Source: Pelobacter sp. UBA6093 (GTDB lineage: Bacteria > Desulfobacterota > Desulfuromonadia > Desulfuromonadales > Syntrophotaleaceae). Taken from it: 64,000 bases of DNA. The notes below the pieces were generated by a model. It saw only the letters and a list, made by a program, of their open reading frames with translations. It was not told the DNA's origin and did not search any database. The DNA lies in contig DIWZ01000033.1 of the NCBI GenBank assembly GCA_002435955.1, forward strand, positions 79,613-143,612, read 5' to 3'. Below are positions 34,930 through 44,059 of this stretch, piece after piece; the stretch's first letter is position 1; every line of letters begins with the position of its first letter. Position numbers and translations under genes: made by a program.

Positions 34930-35601
34930 TCAGCCCTCCTTGAGGACGTACCCCACGCCACGCACGGTGTGAATCAGCTTTTTGTCAAAATCCCGATCGA
35001 TCTTCTTACGCAGGTAATTGACGTACACATCGATGATATTGGTAAATGAATCGAAGGTGTAATCCCACACATGCTCGGCGATCATGGCCCGGGTGAGTAC
35101 CTGGTTGGGGTTGCGTATGAAGTATTCCAGCAGGGCATATTCCTTTGCCGTCAGATCGATTTCCTGATCGGACCGCCAGACCTTGTGCGTGACCGGATCG
35201 AGGCGCAGATCGGCAAAATGGATCTCGGCTCCGCGGTCTTTGGAGCTGCGCCGCAGCAAGGCTTTGACGCGCGCCAGCAGTTCACTGAATGCAAAGGGCT
35301 TGGTCAGGTAGTCATCACTGCCTGAATCAAGTCCAGAGACGATATCCTCGACCGAATCCTTGGCGGTCAGGCACAGTACCGGGGTTGTCACATCCTTGGC
35401 ACGCAGTTCCTTGATGACTTCCAGGCCGTCCTTTTTGGGCAGCATGAGGTCCATCAGGATAATGTCGTAAGGGTTATTTTCGGCCAGGTAGAGACCCTCT
35501 TCACCGTCAAAAGCCACATCCACGGTGAATGCTTCCTCTTCAAGACCCCGCTTGATGAAGCTTGCTACCTTTTTTTCGTCTTCAACAACGAGTACGCGCA
35601 T
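34930..35601 (-). CDS. OmpR-family response regulator
   Basis: A 223-residue regulator. Receiver (1-~118): MRVLVVEDEKKV, phosphoacceptor Asp51 in DIILMDLMLPKKDGLEV and Lys in YLTKPFAF. A winged-helix DNA-binding domain follows (LTAKEYALLEYFIRNPNQVLTR...IIDVYVNYLRKKID). The ATG at 35601 has AGGAAG upstream. It is coupled to the Cys-rich kinase and lies upstream of htrA, so control of envelope proteolysis is a reasonable inference. Confidence 0.93.
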   Translation of the reverse strand: MRVLVVEDEKKVASFIKRGLEEEAFTVDVAFDGEEGLYLAENNPYDIILMDLMLPKKDGLEVIKELRAKDVTTPVLCLTAKDSVEDIVSGLDSGSDDYLTKPFAFSELLARVKALLRRSSKDRGAEIHFADLRLDPVTHKVWRSDQEIDLTAKEYALLEYFIRNPNQVLTRAMIAEHVWDYTFDSFTNIIDVYVNYLRKKIDRDFDKKLIHTVRGVGYVLKEG

Positions 35602-35992
35602 AGTCGCTTCCTTTCTTTCAATAATGGAAACGGTCAGGTTTTGGGTTTGCACTGTTTCCGGAAAAAGGTTTAAATTTTAGATCTAACGTCTCGAATTCGC
35701 GCTTTGGACAATCACTTGCCTGCCGTCGTCCGGTCCAGTACGTCTGCTTTTGCAGCGGCCCCGAAAAATAACCACATGGTGTTTGACAAAAGAATCTGCC
35801 CAGTGGCAAGCTGCTTCGGTAGTGTCACACCGGTTGCCAAAAACAGGGGCGCTGCTCAGAAAATCTGCCAGAACTTATTTCATGAATTTTACATTAAAAG
35901 ATTAGCAACAAAAAACCATCCCGCAAGTTTTCCACCGTATAAATACGCAAGACTTTGCACCGCACCGCGCTGCGCGATCGGAGGGGGATGAA
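35602..35992. other. Divergent intergenic region
   Basis: AT-richer stretch between the response regulator (minus) and prmA (plus). It must hold promoters for both directions, but I cannot assign a convincing -35/-10 pair. I see no RNA gene or terminator. Confidence 0.4.
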
Positions 35993-36139
35993 ATGTCGGA
36001 TTCCGGCAAATTTTCGCAAAGTATATTCGGGGGCAAATATACCAAGCAGGGTATAGGCCTCATTAAATTGGTGGCTGGATTACACTCGATTAACAAGGTT
36101 TTTGTCAAGTATTTTATTGCCTTCGCCGTAGTCCTTTGA
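35993..36139 (+). CDS. Candidate 48-residue small protein upstream of prmA
   Basis: An ATG at 35993 lies eight bases after a near-perfect ribosome site GGAGGGGG and opens a 48-codon frame ending at a TGA 12 bp before prmA. The predicted peptide starts MSDSGKFSQSIFGGKYTKQG and ends in a hydrophobic segment (KYFIAFAVVL). Codon third positions are only about half GC, below the neighbours. The ribosome site is much stronger than that of prmA, so it may be a real small protein or a translated leader coupling into prmA. Confidence 0.4.
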   Translation: MSDSGKFSQSIFGGKYTKQGIGLIKLVAGLHSINKVFVKYFIAFAVVL

Positions 36140-36151
36140 TAAACAGTGCGC

Positions 36152-37075
36152 ATGAATGAAATCTGGCTGCAAATAAATATCAGCGTACCCGCCGCCGGCA
36201 TCGATCTGGTCTGTCACGAACTGACCGAACTCGGATCTGCCGGTATTACCGTGGAAGAGCGTCCCCTGGACACCTTCGTCATCCCCGATCCGGATGCCGA
36301 AGTCCCGGAAACCCTGACTATCAAGGCGTATTTTCCACCGCAGATCTCGGAATCCGGGCTTGCGGAGCAGGTCGCCGAGCGCCTGGCCTGGCTGGCGCCT
36401 TTAATCCCCGGTCTGGAACCTTGCCTGCCGGAGGTTCGCCGGGTCCGCGCTGAGGATTGGGCGGAAAACTGGAAGCAGCATTTCGGTATCCTGCGCATCG
36501 GCTCACGCCTGGTGATCCGTCCCTCCTGGGAAGATTTTACCCCCGGGCCGCGGGATGCCGTTCTCACTCTGGATCCCGGTATGGCGTTTGGCACAGGCAG
36601 CCACGCCACTACCCGCCTTTGCCTGGAAGCTCTGGCCGGACTGTATGAAAACCCGCCCGGCCCGCGACTCGTCCTTGATGTAGGTACCGGATCCGGCATA
36701 CTGGCGGTGGCTGCCGCGGTTCTGGGGGCGCAAAAGGTGTTGGGCTGCGACATCGATGAAACGGCCTGCCAGGTAGCCCTCGACAACGCCCGGCAGAATG
36801 GCGTGGAGGAACGGGTTGCGGTCACCCTTGACCCGCTGGAGTCGCTGGAGGGGTTGTTTGAAGTGGTGCTGGCCAACATTCTGGCTGAGGAAAATGCGCG
36901 TCTGGCTCCCGAACTGGTGCAGCGTCTGGCGCCCGACGGAGTATTGATCCTTTCCGGGATTTTACGGGAAAAAGAACAACTGGTCATCGATGCCTTCGCC
37001 GACCGCGGACTAAAGGGACCCGACATCAGCCGGCAGGAAGAATGGTCCTGTCTGTGTTATCGTAAGGAAAGCTGA
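36152..37075 (+). CDS. prmA: Ribosomal protein L11 methyltransferase
   Basis: A 307-residue PrmA, which trimethylates ribosomal protein L11 with SAM. The N-terminal substrate-recognition domain (~1-90) precedes a Rossmann methyltransferase with LDPGMAFGTGSHATTRLCLEAL, VLDVGTGSGILAVAAAVLGA and VVLANILAEENARLAPEL. The ATG at 36152 is used; an in-frame GTG lies six bases upstream. No good ribosome site precedes it. It abuts rsmE with no spacer. Confidence 0.94.
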   Translation: MNEIWLQINISVPAAGIDLVCHELTELGSAGITVEERPLDTFVIPDPDAEVPETLTIKAYFPPQISESGLAEQVAERLAWLAPLIPGLEPCLPEVRRVRAEDWAENWKQHFGILRIGSRLVIRPSWEDFTPGPRDAVLTLDPGMAFGTGSHATTRLCLEALAGLYENPPGPRLVLDVGTGSGILAVAAAVLGAQKVLGCDIDETACQVALDNARQNGVEERVAVTLDPLESLEGLFEVVLANILAEENARLAPELVQRLAPDGVLILSGILREKEQLVIDAFADRGLKGPDISRQEEWSCLCYRKES

Positions 37076-37813
37076 ATGCATCGCTTTTTTATCGCAGCGG
37101 AGGCTTTGCGGGCCGACCACATCCCTCTGACCGAGGAGATTCTGCGGCACATGGCGGTTCTTCGCCTTGCCAGGGGGGCCGACATTCTCCTTTTGGATGG
37201 TACCGGCAACCTTTGTCATTGCCGCATCGACCAACTGGATCGCAAAGGCGGCTCAGCCATGGTGTTGAGCCGCCGCACCGAGAGAGAGACAGTATTTCCC
37301 ATCGAGCTGATGCAGGCGTTGCCCAAGGCCGACAAAATGGATCTGGTTCTGCAAAAGGGGACCGAGTTGGGTGTATGCCGATTCACCCCGCTGCAAACCG
37401 GTCGCAGTGTTCCACGGCTGACGCCCCAGCGCGAGGAACAACGGCGTCAGCGCTGGCTGCGCATCATTCGTGAAGCGGCGCGACAGAGTCGTCGGCCCCT
37501 GCTGCCGGAGCTGGGAGAGATCAGCACCCTGGATGAGGCACTGTCCCGCTGTCAAAGTGAGCTGCGCCTGATGCTGTGGGAAGAAGGCAGCCAGCCGCTG
37601 GAAACCATTCTGCCCCAGAGAACCCCTGCGGGGGCAACTTTGCTCATCGGTCCGGAAGGCGGTTTTTCGGAACAAGAGGCCGACGCCGCCCGGCGCCGGG
37701 GGTTTGTCCCGGTATTGTTCGGCCCGCGCATTTTACGCAGTGAAACAGCTGGTTTTGCTGCTGCGACCATTCTGCAATACCGTTATGGCGACCTGGGTGG
37801 CCAACACGGTTGA
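37076..37813 (+). CDS. rsmE: 16S rRNA (uracil-1498-N3)-methyltransferase
   Basis: A 245-residue SPOUT methyltransferase of the RsmE family: N-terminal PUA-like part (LTEEILRHMAVLRLARGADILLLDG), KADKMDLVLQKGTELGV, and the knotted C-terminus LLIGPEGGFSEQEADAA with FGPRILRSETAGFAAATILQY. It methylates U1498 of 16S rRNA. The ATG directly follows the prmA stop, with AAGGAAAG just before it; the pair is a common bacterial arrangement. Confidence 0.95.
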   Translation: MHRFFIAAEALRADHIPLTEEILRHMAVLRLARGADILLLDGTGNLCHCRIDQLDRKGGSAMVLSRRTERETVFPIELMQALPKADKMDLVLQKGTELGVCRFTPLQTGRSVPRLTPQREEQRRQRWLRIIREAARQSRRPLLPELGEISTLDEALSRCQSELRLMLWEEGSQPLETILPQRTPAGATLLIGPEGGFSEQEADAARRRGFVPVLFGPRILRSETAGFAAATILQYRYGDLGGQHG

Positions 37814-37829
37814 TTGGGGAGGAAATGAC

Positions 37830-39044
37830 ATGAAATGTCCTAAGTGCGGGTTTCAGAGTTTTAATTACCTGCCCAACTGTAAGAAATGTGGCCGGGATCT
37901 TTCTGAAATACGTGACAAATACCGGCTTGGTGATCCTGTTCTGCCTCAACAATACCGCGTCAACCCCATGGCGGGGCCTGCACAGCCAGTGGTTGATGAT
38001 CCCTTTGAAACAACCCTGCCGGACGAAAAGGATATCTCCAACGCAGTAAATCTGGATCGCTTGCCGGATAGTGAAATCGATGCGGATCTGGCAGATTATT
38101 TCGATGAAATAAACGCCATCGATCCGGAACTTGCGGCCACCCTGGATCCGGACCCTGACTGGACCGAAAATGCAGTGACCATGGAAAGGTTCGGCCTTGG
38201 CGGGGATCGGTCGGGCGCACTTGTTCAGTCCGGGGAAGAACCGGTTTCCGAGGTCGGACCGGCCCAGGAAGATTTCCTCAAGGATGTCGAGCCGGTCGCG
38301 AAGGTCGATGAAGCATTCGATCCGCTTGAAGCCACGCAACTCTCCTCGGATCTTGACTTTCTATCGGAAGAAGATACGAGTCTCGATGACTGGTTGCTGG
38401 ATGGTGATGAGCCTTCCTGGCGCCGGTCTGCAGCGAGTATCCCGGCGGAAGAGGCAGAAGAGCTTTTGAGTGCGGATACGGACGATGCCGGTCTCGATGC
38501 GATCGACGCCCCTGAACGCCCTGACGACCCTGCCGGTGTTTTTTCCCCGGAACCGGAGGAGTTGCCCTGTGACAACTCCCCTGAACCCGCTGTGCAGCGG
38601 GCGCCGTTGGCTGGCCGGCTTCTGGCGGTGCTGCTCGACGCGGGGCTGTTGACGGCTACCCTTGCCCTGTTTGTGGTGGCTGGAGAATATCTGCGCCGGG
38701 GGGAAGGTGTCTTTGCCTGGCCGAATCCTCAGGATCTGGCCGCACACACAGGCCCTTATTTCCTGGTGTTTTTTGGTCTGGCCTTTGGCTACTTCAGCCT
38801 GTTTCATTATCTGGGCGGGCAAACGCCGGGCAAGATGGCGTGCAAGTTGCTCGTTGTCGACCTCAGCGGCGAACCGCTACAGCTGTCGCAAGTCTTTTTG
38901 CGCAGCGTAGGGGGGCTGATATGCCTGTTGCCGGCGGGGTTGGGTTTTTGTTCGGTGCTGTTCAATCGCGAAGGGCGGGGATGGAACGATCGTTTGGCCG
39001 GCAGTGTGGTGGTGTCTGTCCATGAAGGCGGGCGCGAAAACTGA
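37830..39044 (+). CDS. RDD-family membrane protein with zinc ribbon and acidic linker
   Basis: A 404-residue protein. A zinc ribbon (CPKC...CKKCGRD, residues ~3-20) is followed by ~240 low-complexity acidic residues (many D/E, e.g. LSSDLDFLSEEDTSLDDWLLDG). The C-terminal ~150 residues are an RDD membrane domain with APLAGRLLAVLLDAGLLTATL, LGGQTPGKMACKLLVVD and NDRLAGSVVV. RDD proteins are suspected transporters. GGGAGGAAATGAC precedes the ATG at 37830, 16 bp after rsmE. Confidence 0.85.
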   Translation: MKCPKCGFQSFNYLPNCKKCGRDLSEIRDKYRLGDPVLPQQYRVNPMAGPAQPVVDDPFETTLPDEKDISNAVNLDRLPDSEIDADLADYFDEINAIDPELAATLDPDPDWTENAVTMERFGLGGDRSGALVQSGEEPVSEVGPAQEDFLKDVEPVAKVDEAFDPLEATQLSSDLDFLSEEDTSLDDWLLDGDEPSWRRSAASIPAEEAEELLSADTDDAGLDAIDAPERPDDPAGVFSPEPEELPCDNSPEPAVQRAPLAGRLLAVLLDAGLLTATLALFVVAGEYLRRGEGVFAWPNPQDLAAHTGPYFLVFFGLAFGYFSLFHYLGGQTPGKMACKLLVVDLSGEPLQLSQVFLRSVGGLICLLPAGLGFCSVLFNREGRGWNDRLAGSVVVSVHEGGREN

Positions 39045-39120
39045 GGTCGGGGATGTGAAGCCTCGGGCCTGGCCTGCAATGCAAGGCTGGGATGAAGCCT
39101 GCGGAAGCTTGGCCTGACCA

Positions 39121-40179
39121 TCACTGCCGGGCAAGTTTGTTTTTCAGGATAAGGATCTCCAGGGCACAGCCAGCCTTGGCCAACAATCGCTGCAGATCCT
39201 GTAATCGTTCGCTCAGGGATGGTCTGGTGTCCTCCACATACAATACGCCGATTGCTCGCCCGGCCAGTATCAGCGGCAACAGGACAACCTTTTCGGATGC
39301 CGCCCCCAACGATTCTTCCAGTTTCCGGATAAGGAAAGATTCGGGGATGCGGCCCAGAAACGGGCTTTTTCCGGACAGTACCGACTGCAGTACAGCGCTG
39401 CCTGCGACCGGGATTCTTACCTCGGTGAAACCGGTCAGCAATCGGTCGCCGATCAGCGCCCGCCAACCGCACAATACCCCTTCTCGCAACAAAAACAACC
39501 CCATGCGCTCGCATTGCCCGACCAGATGAGCGGCGAGGGCATCTGCCACATCTTCGCGGTTGCGGGCAGCTGCCAGATCGGCCCTCAGCCCGGCGGCCGG
39601 CATCGATGGGGGTGGCACGAACTCGTCCTCGTCCTCAATGATCTCTGCTTCTTCCAGCAGCGATTCGTCCAATTCGTTACCCTCCAGCGGAAAAGGCGTG
39701 GCCGTCTCAGGCCGGATCTGGTCTATTAACAACCGCTCCCCCACCGGGAGGTCTTTGCGGTAACAGCGACTTATGGCCTGCAGCAAGCGACATTCGGGCG
39801 CCACTTGCAGGACCAGCGGATACCCCACCAGTGCGCCCAGAGTATGCAACCCTTCCTGGTCACTCGGGTCGGCCAGGGCGATGACCAAACCCTGCTGACA
39901 CAGACGCAAAGGTAAGGCCCGATGCCTCAGGGCCTGTTCCATGGACAGGAATTCCCGCATGACCGGGGATAGCTCCTGCAATTGCCCCGGGTCGAAATAG
40001 GGCCGTTTGAGCTGCCGGCTGAGCAGGTGGGCCAGGCGGTCTTCACCGATGCCGGTCAGAATAAGTGTGCTGGTGCTGACGGCCATGCCGTTACTGCTGG
40101 CATGCCGCTGGATCTCATCGGTCCGTTGTTTGGACAGCATGCCGGTTTGTACCAGCAGCTCCAGCAGGTTGTTGGCCAT
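39121..40179 (-). CDS. MshEN (GspE N-terminal) domain + GAF-like protein
   Basis: A 352-residue protein. Residues ~1-150 match the type II secretion ATPase N-terminal domain (NLLELLVQTGMLSKQ..., LSRQLKRPYFDP, LPLRLCQQGLVIALADPSD), a module that can bind c-di-GMP. An acidic linker (EEAEIIEDEDEFVPPP) leads to a GAF-like sensor (MGLFLLREGVLCGWRALIG...VVLLPLILAGRAIGVLYVEDTRP). There is no ATPase domain. It may be a c-di-GMP-responsive adaptor (inference). A longer frame to 40218 exists; the ATG at 40179 matches the family start. Confidence 0.75.
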   Translation of the reverse strand: MANNLLELLVQTGMLSKQRTDEIQRHASSNGMAVSTSTLILTGIGEDRLAHLLSRQLKRPYFDPGQLQELSPVMREFLSMEQALRHRALPLRLCQQGLVIALADPSDQEGLHTLGALVGYPLVLQVAPECRLLQAISRCYRKDLPVGERLLIDQIRPETATPFPLEGNELDESLLEEAEIIEDEDEFVPPPSMPAAGLRADLAAARNREDVADALAAHLVGQCERMGLFLLREGVLCGWRALIGDRLLTGFTEVRIPVAGSAVLQSVLSGKSPFLGRIPESFLIRKLEESLGAASEKVVLLPLILAGRAIGVLYVEDTRPSLSERLQDLQRLLAKAGCALEILILKNKLARQ

Positions 40180-40265
40180 GCTTTCATCATGACAGCCCGA
40201 AGCGCTCCGAGTTGTCATCCCCCCTCAAAATGTCAGTTGTGGCCGGCACCATCATGCCGAAGCCG

Positions 40266-40889
40266 TCAACCCATGCGCAGAGCCAGAAACGACTCCAGGT
40301 CGGGGCAGCGCAGATAAGGATTGTGCTGCCGCTCGAACGCAATGGTGGAATATGGTTGGGGGCCGTAATCGTGCCCGGGTAACACCAGCGTCTCGCCAGG
40401 GAAATCGGCCAGTCGCTGCAAGCTGTGGTACATCGCAGCCGGATTGCTGCCGGGCATGTCGGCCCGGCCGACCTTGGTCACAAACAGAGTATCGCCGGTC
40501 ACCAGCGCACCCGGTGGGTTCAGGGCGATATCCGCCGGGGTATGGCCAGGGGTATGCAAGATCTTTACCGGGATTTCGCCGATCATCAACACGTCGCCCT
40601 CGCCAAGCGTCTTGTCGACGCGGACCCCTGCCAGCGGGTGGGCTGCCAGCTTTGCTCCGGTGGCTTTTAATATCAATGCGTTTCCGGATATATGGTCCCG
40701 GTGGCCATGGGTATTGACCAGCCAGGTGAGGTTGACCTGGTGTTGCCTTATGGCATCCAGCAAACGCTGCGGTTCCAGGGAGGGATCGACGGCCATGCCC
40801 TGGCGGGTCGCGGGGCAGTAGAGCAGATACGCGAAATTGGCCATTTCCCCTGCAGGGATCTGTATGATCTCAAGCTTGCCCACCGTCAT
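40266..40889 (-). CDS. MBL-fold hydrolase (glyoxalase II/persulfide dioxygenase-like)
   Basis: A 207-residue metallo-beta-lactamase protein with NTHGHRDHISGN (zinc ligands), ILHTPGHTPADI, LVTGDTLFVTKVGRADMPG and LVLPGHDYGP. The DLFVxxxGRxD-like segment fits the hydroxyacylglutathione hydrolase and ETHE1/Blh persulfide dioxygenase group; the sequence alone does not separate them. The ATG overlaps the stop of the upstream 72-residue gene (ATGA), so the two are coupled. Confidence 0.85.
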   Translation of the reverse strand: MTVGKLEIIQIPAGEMANFAYLLYCPATRQGMAVDPSLEPQRLLDAIRQHQVNLTWLVNTHGHRDHISGNALILKATGAKLAAHPLAGVRVDKTLGEGDVLMIGEIPVKILHTPGHTPADIALNPPGALVTGDTLFVTKVGRADMPGSNPAAMYHSLQRLADFPGETLVLPGHDYGPQPYSTIAFERQHNPYLRCPDLESFLALRMG

Positions 40890-41104
40890 AGCCACTCCTC
40901 CTTCACCGGTGTTCCCGGCATACGCCGGATTTCGCCATCGGCGATGCAAAAGCCTTCGCCGGTGGCACGCGCCACCCAGCAATCGCCCTCTTCAGGAGGC
41001 AGCGGAAACTCCCGGCCGCCGAGGAACACATCCTCGCCATCGATCATCCCCCACCATTCCAGGGCACCGGTCTGCCAGATTCTGGTTTTAAGATTATATG
41101 CCAT
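40886..41104 (-). CDS. Small hypothetical protein
   Basis: A 72-residue protein, MAYNLKTRIWQTGALEWWGMI..., Trp-rich and acidic, with no signal peptide or membrane segment. The ATG at 41104 is preferred over 41143; a GGAG lies ~11 bases upstream. It overlaps the MBL hydrolase start and is divergent from dapF. I do not recognise the family. Confidence 0.65.
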   Translation of the reverse strand: MAYNLKTRIWQTGALEWWGMIDGEDVFLGGREFPLPPEEGDCWVARATGEGFCIADGEIRRMPGTPVKEEWL

Positions 41105-41260
41105 ACTTAAAGAGACTCCCGAAGAAAAAACTGTTTCCATCATACGTCAGGCGCCTGTTTCGGTCAATTAAGAGGATCTGTCCCCTTGTGGGAAATGCCG
41201 GATTTTTCTATAATCCCAGTTTACTCCCAATCGACCATACCAGAGAGAAAGGCCTTTGCC

Positions 41261-42100
41261 ATGAAATTTGCCAAAATGCACGGAGCCGGCAACGACTACG
41301 TCTATGTCAATTGCTTCGAAAAAACCATCGACGAGCCTGCTGAAATGGCCCGCAGGCTCAGCAACCGCAACTTCGGCATCGGTTCGGACGGCCTGATCCT
41401 GATCCTCCCCTCCGATGTGGCCGATGTGCGCATGCGCATGTTCAATTCCGACGGTAGTGAATCGGAGATGTGCGGCAACGGCATCCGTTGCGTCGCCAAA
41501 TACGCCTACGATCACGGTCTGGTGAGTAAACAGGAAATCACCGCGGAAACCGGTGCCGGCATCCTCACCCTGCAGTTGTTTACCAACGACCGCGACAAGG
41601 TCGAGCGGGTCCGCGTCAACATGGGCAAGCCGCGTCTGACGCGTGGTGAAATTCCCATGACCGGCAGCCCCGAAGAACAGGTCGTCAACCAGGAACTGAA
41701 AGTGCTTGACTGCACCTTCCATATCACCTGCGTTTCCATGGGTAACCCGCATTGCATCATTTTCGTCGACAATGTGGACGAATTTCCCGTTGCCAAATAC
41801 GGCCCGGTCATCGAGAACAACCCCATGTTCCCCAATCGCACCAACGTGGAATTTATCGAAATCATCTCCCCCACCGAGATCAAACAGCGCACTTGGGAGC
41901 GCGGCGCCGGCGAAACCCTGGCCTGCGGCACCGGTTCTTCGGCGGTCACCGTCGCCTGCGTGCTCAACAATCGCACCGAGCGCCGGTTGCTCAATCATCT
42001 GCTGGGCGGCGATCTGGAAATGGAATGGGCCGAAGACGGCAGCGTTTACATGACCGGTCCGGCAGTCCAGGTATTCGAGGGGGTTTTCGATCCCCAATGA
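41261..42100 (+). CDS. dapF: Diaminopimelate epimerase
   Basis: A 279-residue DapF, converting LL- to meso-diaminopimelate for lysine and peptidoglycan. The two active-site cysteines are seen in [15 protein letters not shown] and [14 protein letters not shown], with [13 protein letters not shown] at the N-terminus. The ATG at 41261 has GAGAGAAAGG upstream. It starts a tight run dapF-HIT-HAD-nfo-dtd-yjgA with overlapping start and stop codons. Confidence 0.97.
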   Translation: MKFAKMHGAGNDYVYVNCFEKTIDEPAEMARRLSNRNFGIGSDGLILILPSDVADVRMRMFNSDGSESEMCGNGIRCVAKYAYDHGLVSKQEITAETGAGILTLQLFTNDRDKVERVRVNMGKPRLTRGEIPMTGSPEEQVVNQELKVLDCTFHITCVSMGNPHCIIFVDNVDEFPVAKYGPVIENNPMFPNRTNVEFIEIISPTEIKQRTWERGAGETLACGTGSSAVTVACVLNNRTERRLLNHLLGGDLEMEWAEDGSVYMTGPAVQVFEGVFDPQ

Positions 42101-42534
42101 TCTGTCCCATGTGCACACGCTGGCAGGACCAGCCACAGCTGCGTATCGCCGAGTTCGAGCACTGCTACGCCATGCTCAACGGCGACCAGTTCTTTGCCGG
42201 CTATAGTCTGTTGTTCACCAAGGCCCATGTCACCGAACTCTTCCATCTGCAGCCGGCGGTGCGCCAGGCGGTCATGGAGGAGGTCAACCGGATGGCGGCA
42301 GCTCTGGCAGCTGTCTATCATCCGGCCAAGATGAATTACGAACTGCTCGGCAACATGGTGCCCCATATGCACTGGCATCTGGTGCCGCGACAAACCACCG
42401 ATGCGCTGTGGCCGCGCCCCATCTGGAGCGAACCCCACGAGGAGTGCCTGTTGTCCGATGACCGGTACCGTGAGGCCATCGACGGTATCCGCGTTGCTCT
42501 CGGCCTGATCAACCCACCGCAAGGGACTCAATAA
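42097..42534 (+). CDS. HIT-family nucleotide hydrolase/transferase
   Basis: A 145-residue HIT protein with the His triad in [13 protein letters not shown] and a CPMC near the N-terminus that may bind zinc. Family members hydrolyse or transfer nucleoside phosphates (Ap4A-type and AMP-amidates). The ATG overlaps the dapF stop (ATGA). Confidence 0.88.
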   Translation: MICPMCTRWQDQPQLRIAEFEHCYAMLNGDQFFAGYSLLFTKAHVTELFHLQPAVRQAVMEEVNRMAAALAAVYHPAKMNYELLGNMVPHMHWHLVPRQTTDALWPRPIWSEPHEECLLSDDRYREAIDGIRVALGLINPPQGTQ

Positions 42535-42539
42535 ATTAT

Positions 42540-43208
42540 ATGGAATGTATCCTGTTCGACCTCGACAATACCCTTTATCCGTCCCGCTGTGACCTGTTCG
42601 GGCTTATCGACCAGCGAATCAACAGCTATATGCACGAGGTGGTGGGGATCCCGCTGGAACAGGTTGATATCCTGCGCAGGCAGTACTGGCAAGCCTACGG
42701 CGTCACCATGCAGGGCCTCATGCGGCACCATCAGGTCGATCCCGAGGACTATCTGCATTATGTGCATGACGTGGACGTGGCCAGCCGACTGCAGGCCGAA
42801 CCCGACCTGAGACAGGCGCTGGTGTCACTGCCCCAGTCCAAGGTTGTGTTCACCAACAGCAGCCGCGCCCACACCGATCGGGTGCTTGGCACTCTGGGGA
42901 TCTCCGATCTGTTCGACCAGGTGTTTGACATCCGGGTGGCCGATTATGTACCCAAACCCTATCTCCAGCCGTATCACAGGGTGCTGGAACAGCTGGGGCT
43001 GACAGGCAGTCAGTGCATTATGGTGGAAGACAGCGTGGCCAACCTCAAACCGGCCAAGGATCTGGGCATGACCACCATCCTGGTCGGCAACGCCACCCCC
43101 GGATCATTTGTCGACCGGCAACTGGCCGAAGTCGTGGAGCTGCCGGCCGCCCTTGCGGACTGGGGGAGCACCGGCGCAAGCCTTCAGCGCGGGATTGCGC
43201 CGCAGTGA
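42540..43208 (+). CDS. HAD-family hydrolase, pyrimidine 5'-nucleotidase-like
   Basis: A 222-residue haloacid dehalogenase-type phosphatase with motif I FDLDNTLYP (catalytic Asp8 and Asp10 region), motif II VVFTNSS, motif III KPYLQPYH and motif IV MVEDSVANLKPAK. The alpha-helical cap (~15-85) resembles the SDT1/PHM8 pyrimidine nucleotidase group. Substrate is not certain. It starts five bases after the HIT gene. Confidence 0.87.
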   Translation: MECILFDLDNTLYPSRCDLFGLIDQRINSYMHEVVGIPLEQVDILRRQYWQAYGVTMQGLMRHHQVDPEDYLHYVHDVDVASRLQAEPDLRQALVSLPQSKVVFTNSSRAHTDRVLGTLGISDLFDQVFDIRVADYVPKPYLQPYHRVLEQLGLTGSQCIMVEDSVANLKPAKDLGMTTILVGNATPGSFVDRQLAEVVELPAALADWGSTGASLQRGIAPQ

Positions 43209-44059
43209 GCCTGTTGCTTGGCGCCCACGTATCGATCGCCGGCGGGGTCAGCCGCGCCTTTGGGCGCGCGGCGGATATCGGTGCTTCCGCCATGCAGATA
43301 TTTACCAAAAACGCCAATCGGTGGCAGGCCAGCCCGTTGCCCGACAAGGAGCTTGAAGCGTTTGCTTCCGCCTGGAAAACCAGCGATGTAGCGGCGGTTA
43401 TCGCCCACGACAGTTATCTCATCAATCTGGCGGCACCCGAGGGCGAAAACCGCACCCGTTCTGTAGCGGCTTTCATCGATGAAATGGAACGCTGCGCCCG
43501 GCTCGGCATCAGCGGACTGGTCATGCACCCCGGCGCGCATCTCGATGCCGGTGAAGACATCGGCCTGCAGCGCATCGCCGAAGCCTTGCGCAGCATCTTC
43601 GCCGCAGCGCCGTCGCAGGTTACAATCCTGCTGGAAAATACCGCCGGTCAGGGCAGCTACCTGGGGTATTGCTTCGAGCATCTGGCGGCCATAATGGAGC
43701 AGGTGCCGCAGGGGCGTTTCGGCATCTGCTTTGATACCTGCCATGGTCTTGCCGCCGGGTATGACCTGGGTTCGGCACAAGGCTATCAAAAGGTGATGGA
43801 GGAATGCCAGCGCCTCATCGGTACCCAATGCATCGCCGCCTTTCATCTCAACGATTCCCAAAAACCCCGGGGCTCCCGGGTCGACCGGCATGCCCATATC
43901 GGTCAGGGACATGTCGCGCTGGAGGCGTTTGCCGCCCTGATGCAGGATGCCCGTTTCGCCGCCGTGCCCAAAATCCTTGAAACCGCACCGGGCGAGAACA
44001 ATTGCCATCATCTGGAAGAATTGGCGCTGCTGCGCCGGATGGCGGAGCAACAACCATGA
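43205..44059 (+). CDS. nfo: Deoxyribonuclease IV (AP endonuclease family 2)
   Basis: A 284-residue Nfo-type endonuclease that cuts at abasic sites and removes blocked 3' ends. The metal-ligand motifs are in order: [74 protein letters not shown] and PKILETAPG. The start is a GTG inside the stop region of the HAD gene (GTGA overlap); no upstream ATG fits. Confidence 0.94.
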   Translation: MSLLLGAHVSIAGGVSRAFGRAADIGASAMQIFTKNANRWQASPLPDKELEAFASAWKTSDVAAVIAHDSYLINLAAPEGENRTRSVAAFIDEMERCARLGISGLVMHPGAHLDAGEDIGLQRIAEALRSIFAAAPSQVTILLENTAGQGSYLGYCFEHLAAIMEQVPQGRFGICFDTCHGLAAGYDLGSAQGYQKVMEECQRLIGTQCIAAFHLNDSQKPRGSRVDRHAHIGQGHVALEAFAALMQDARFAAVPKILETAPGENNCHHLEELALLRRMAEQQP

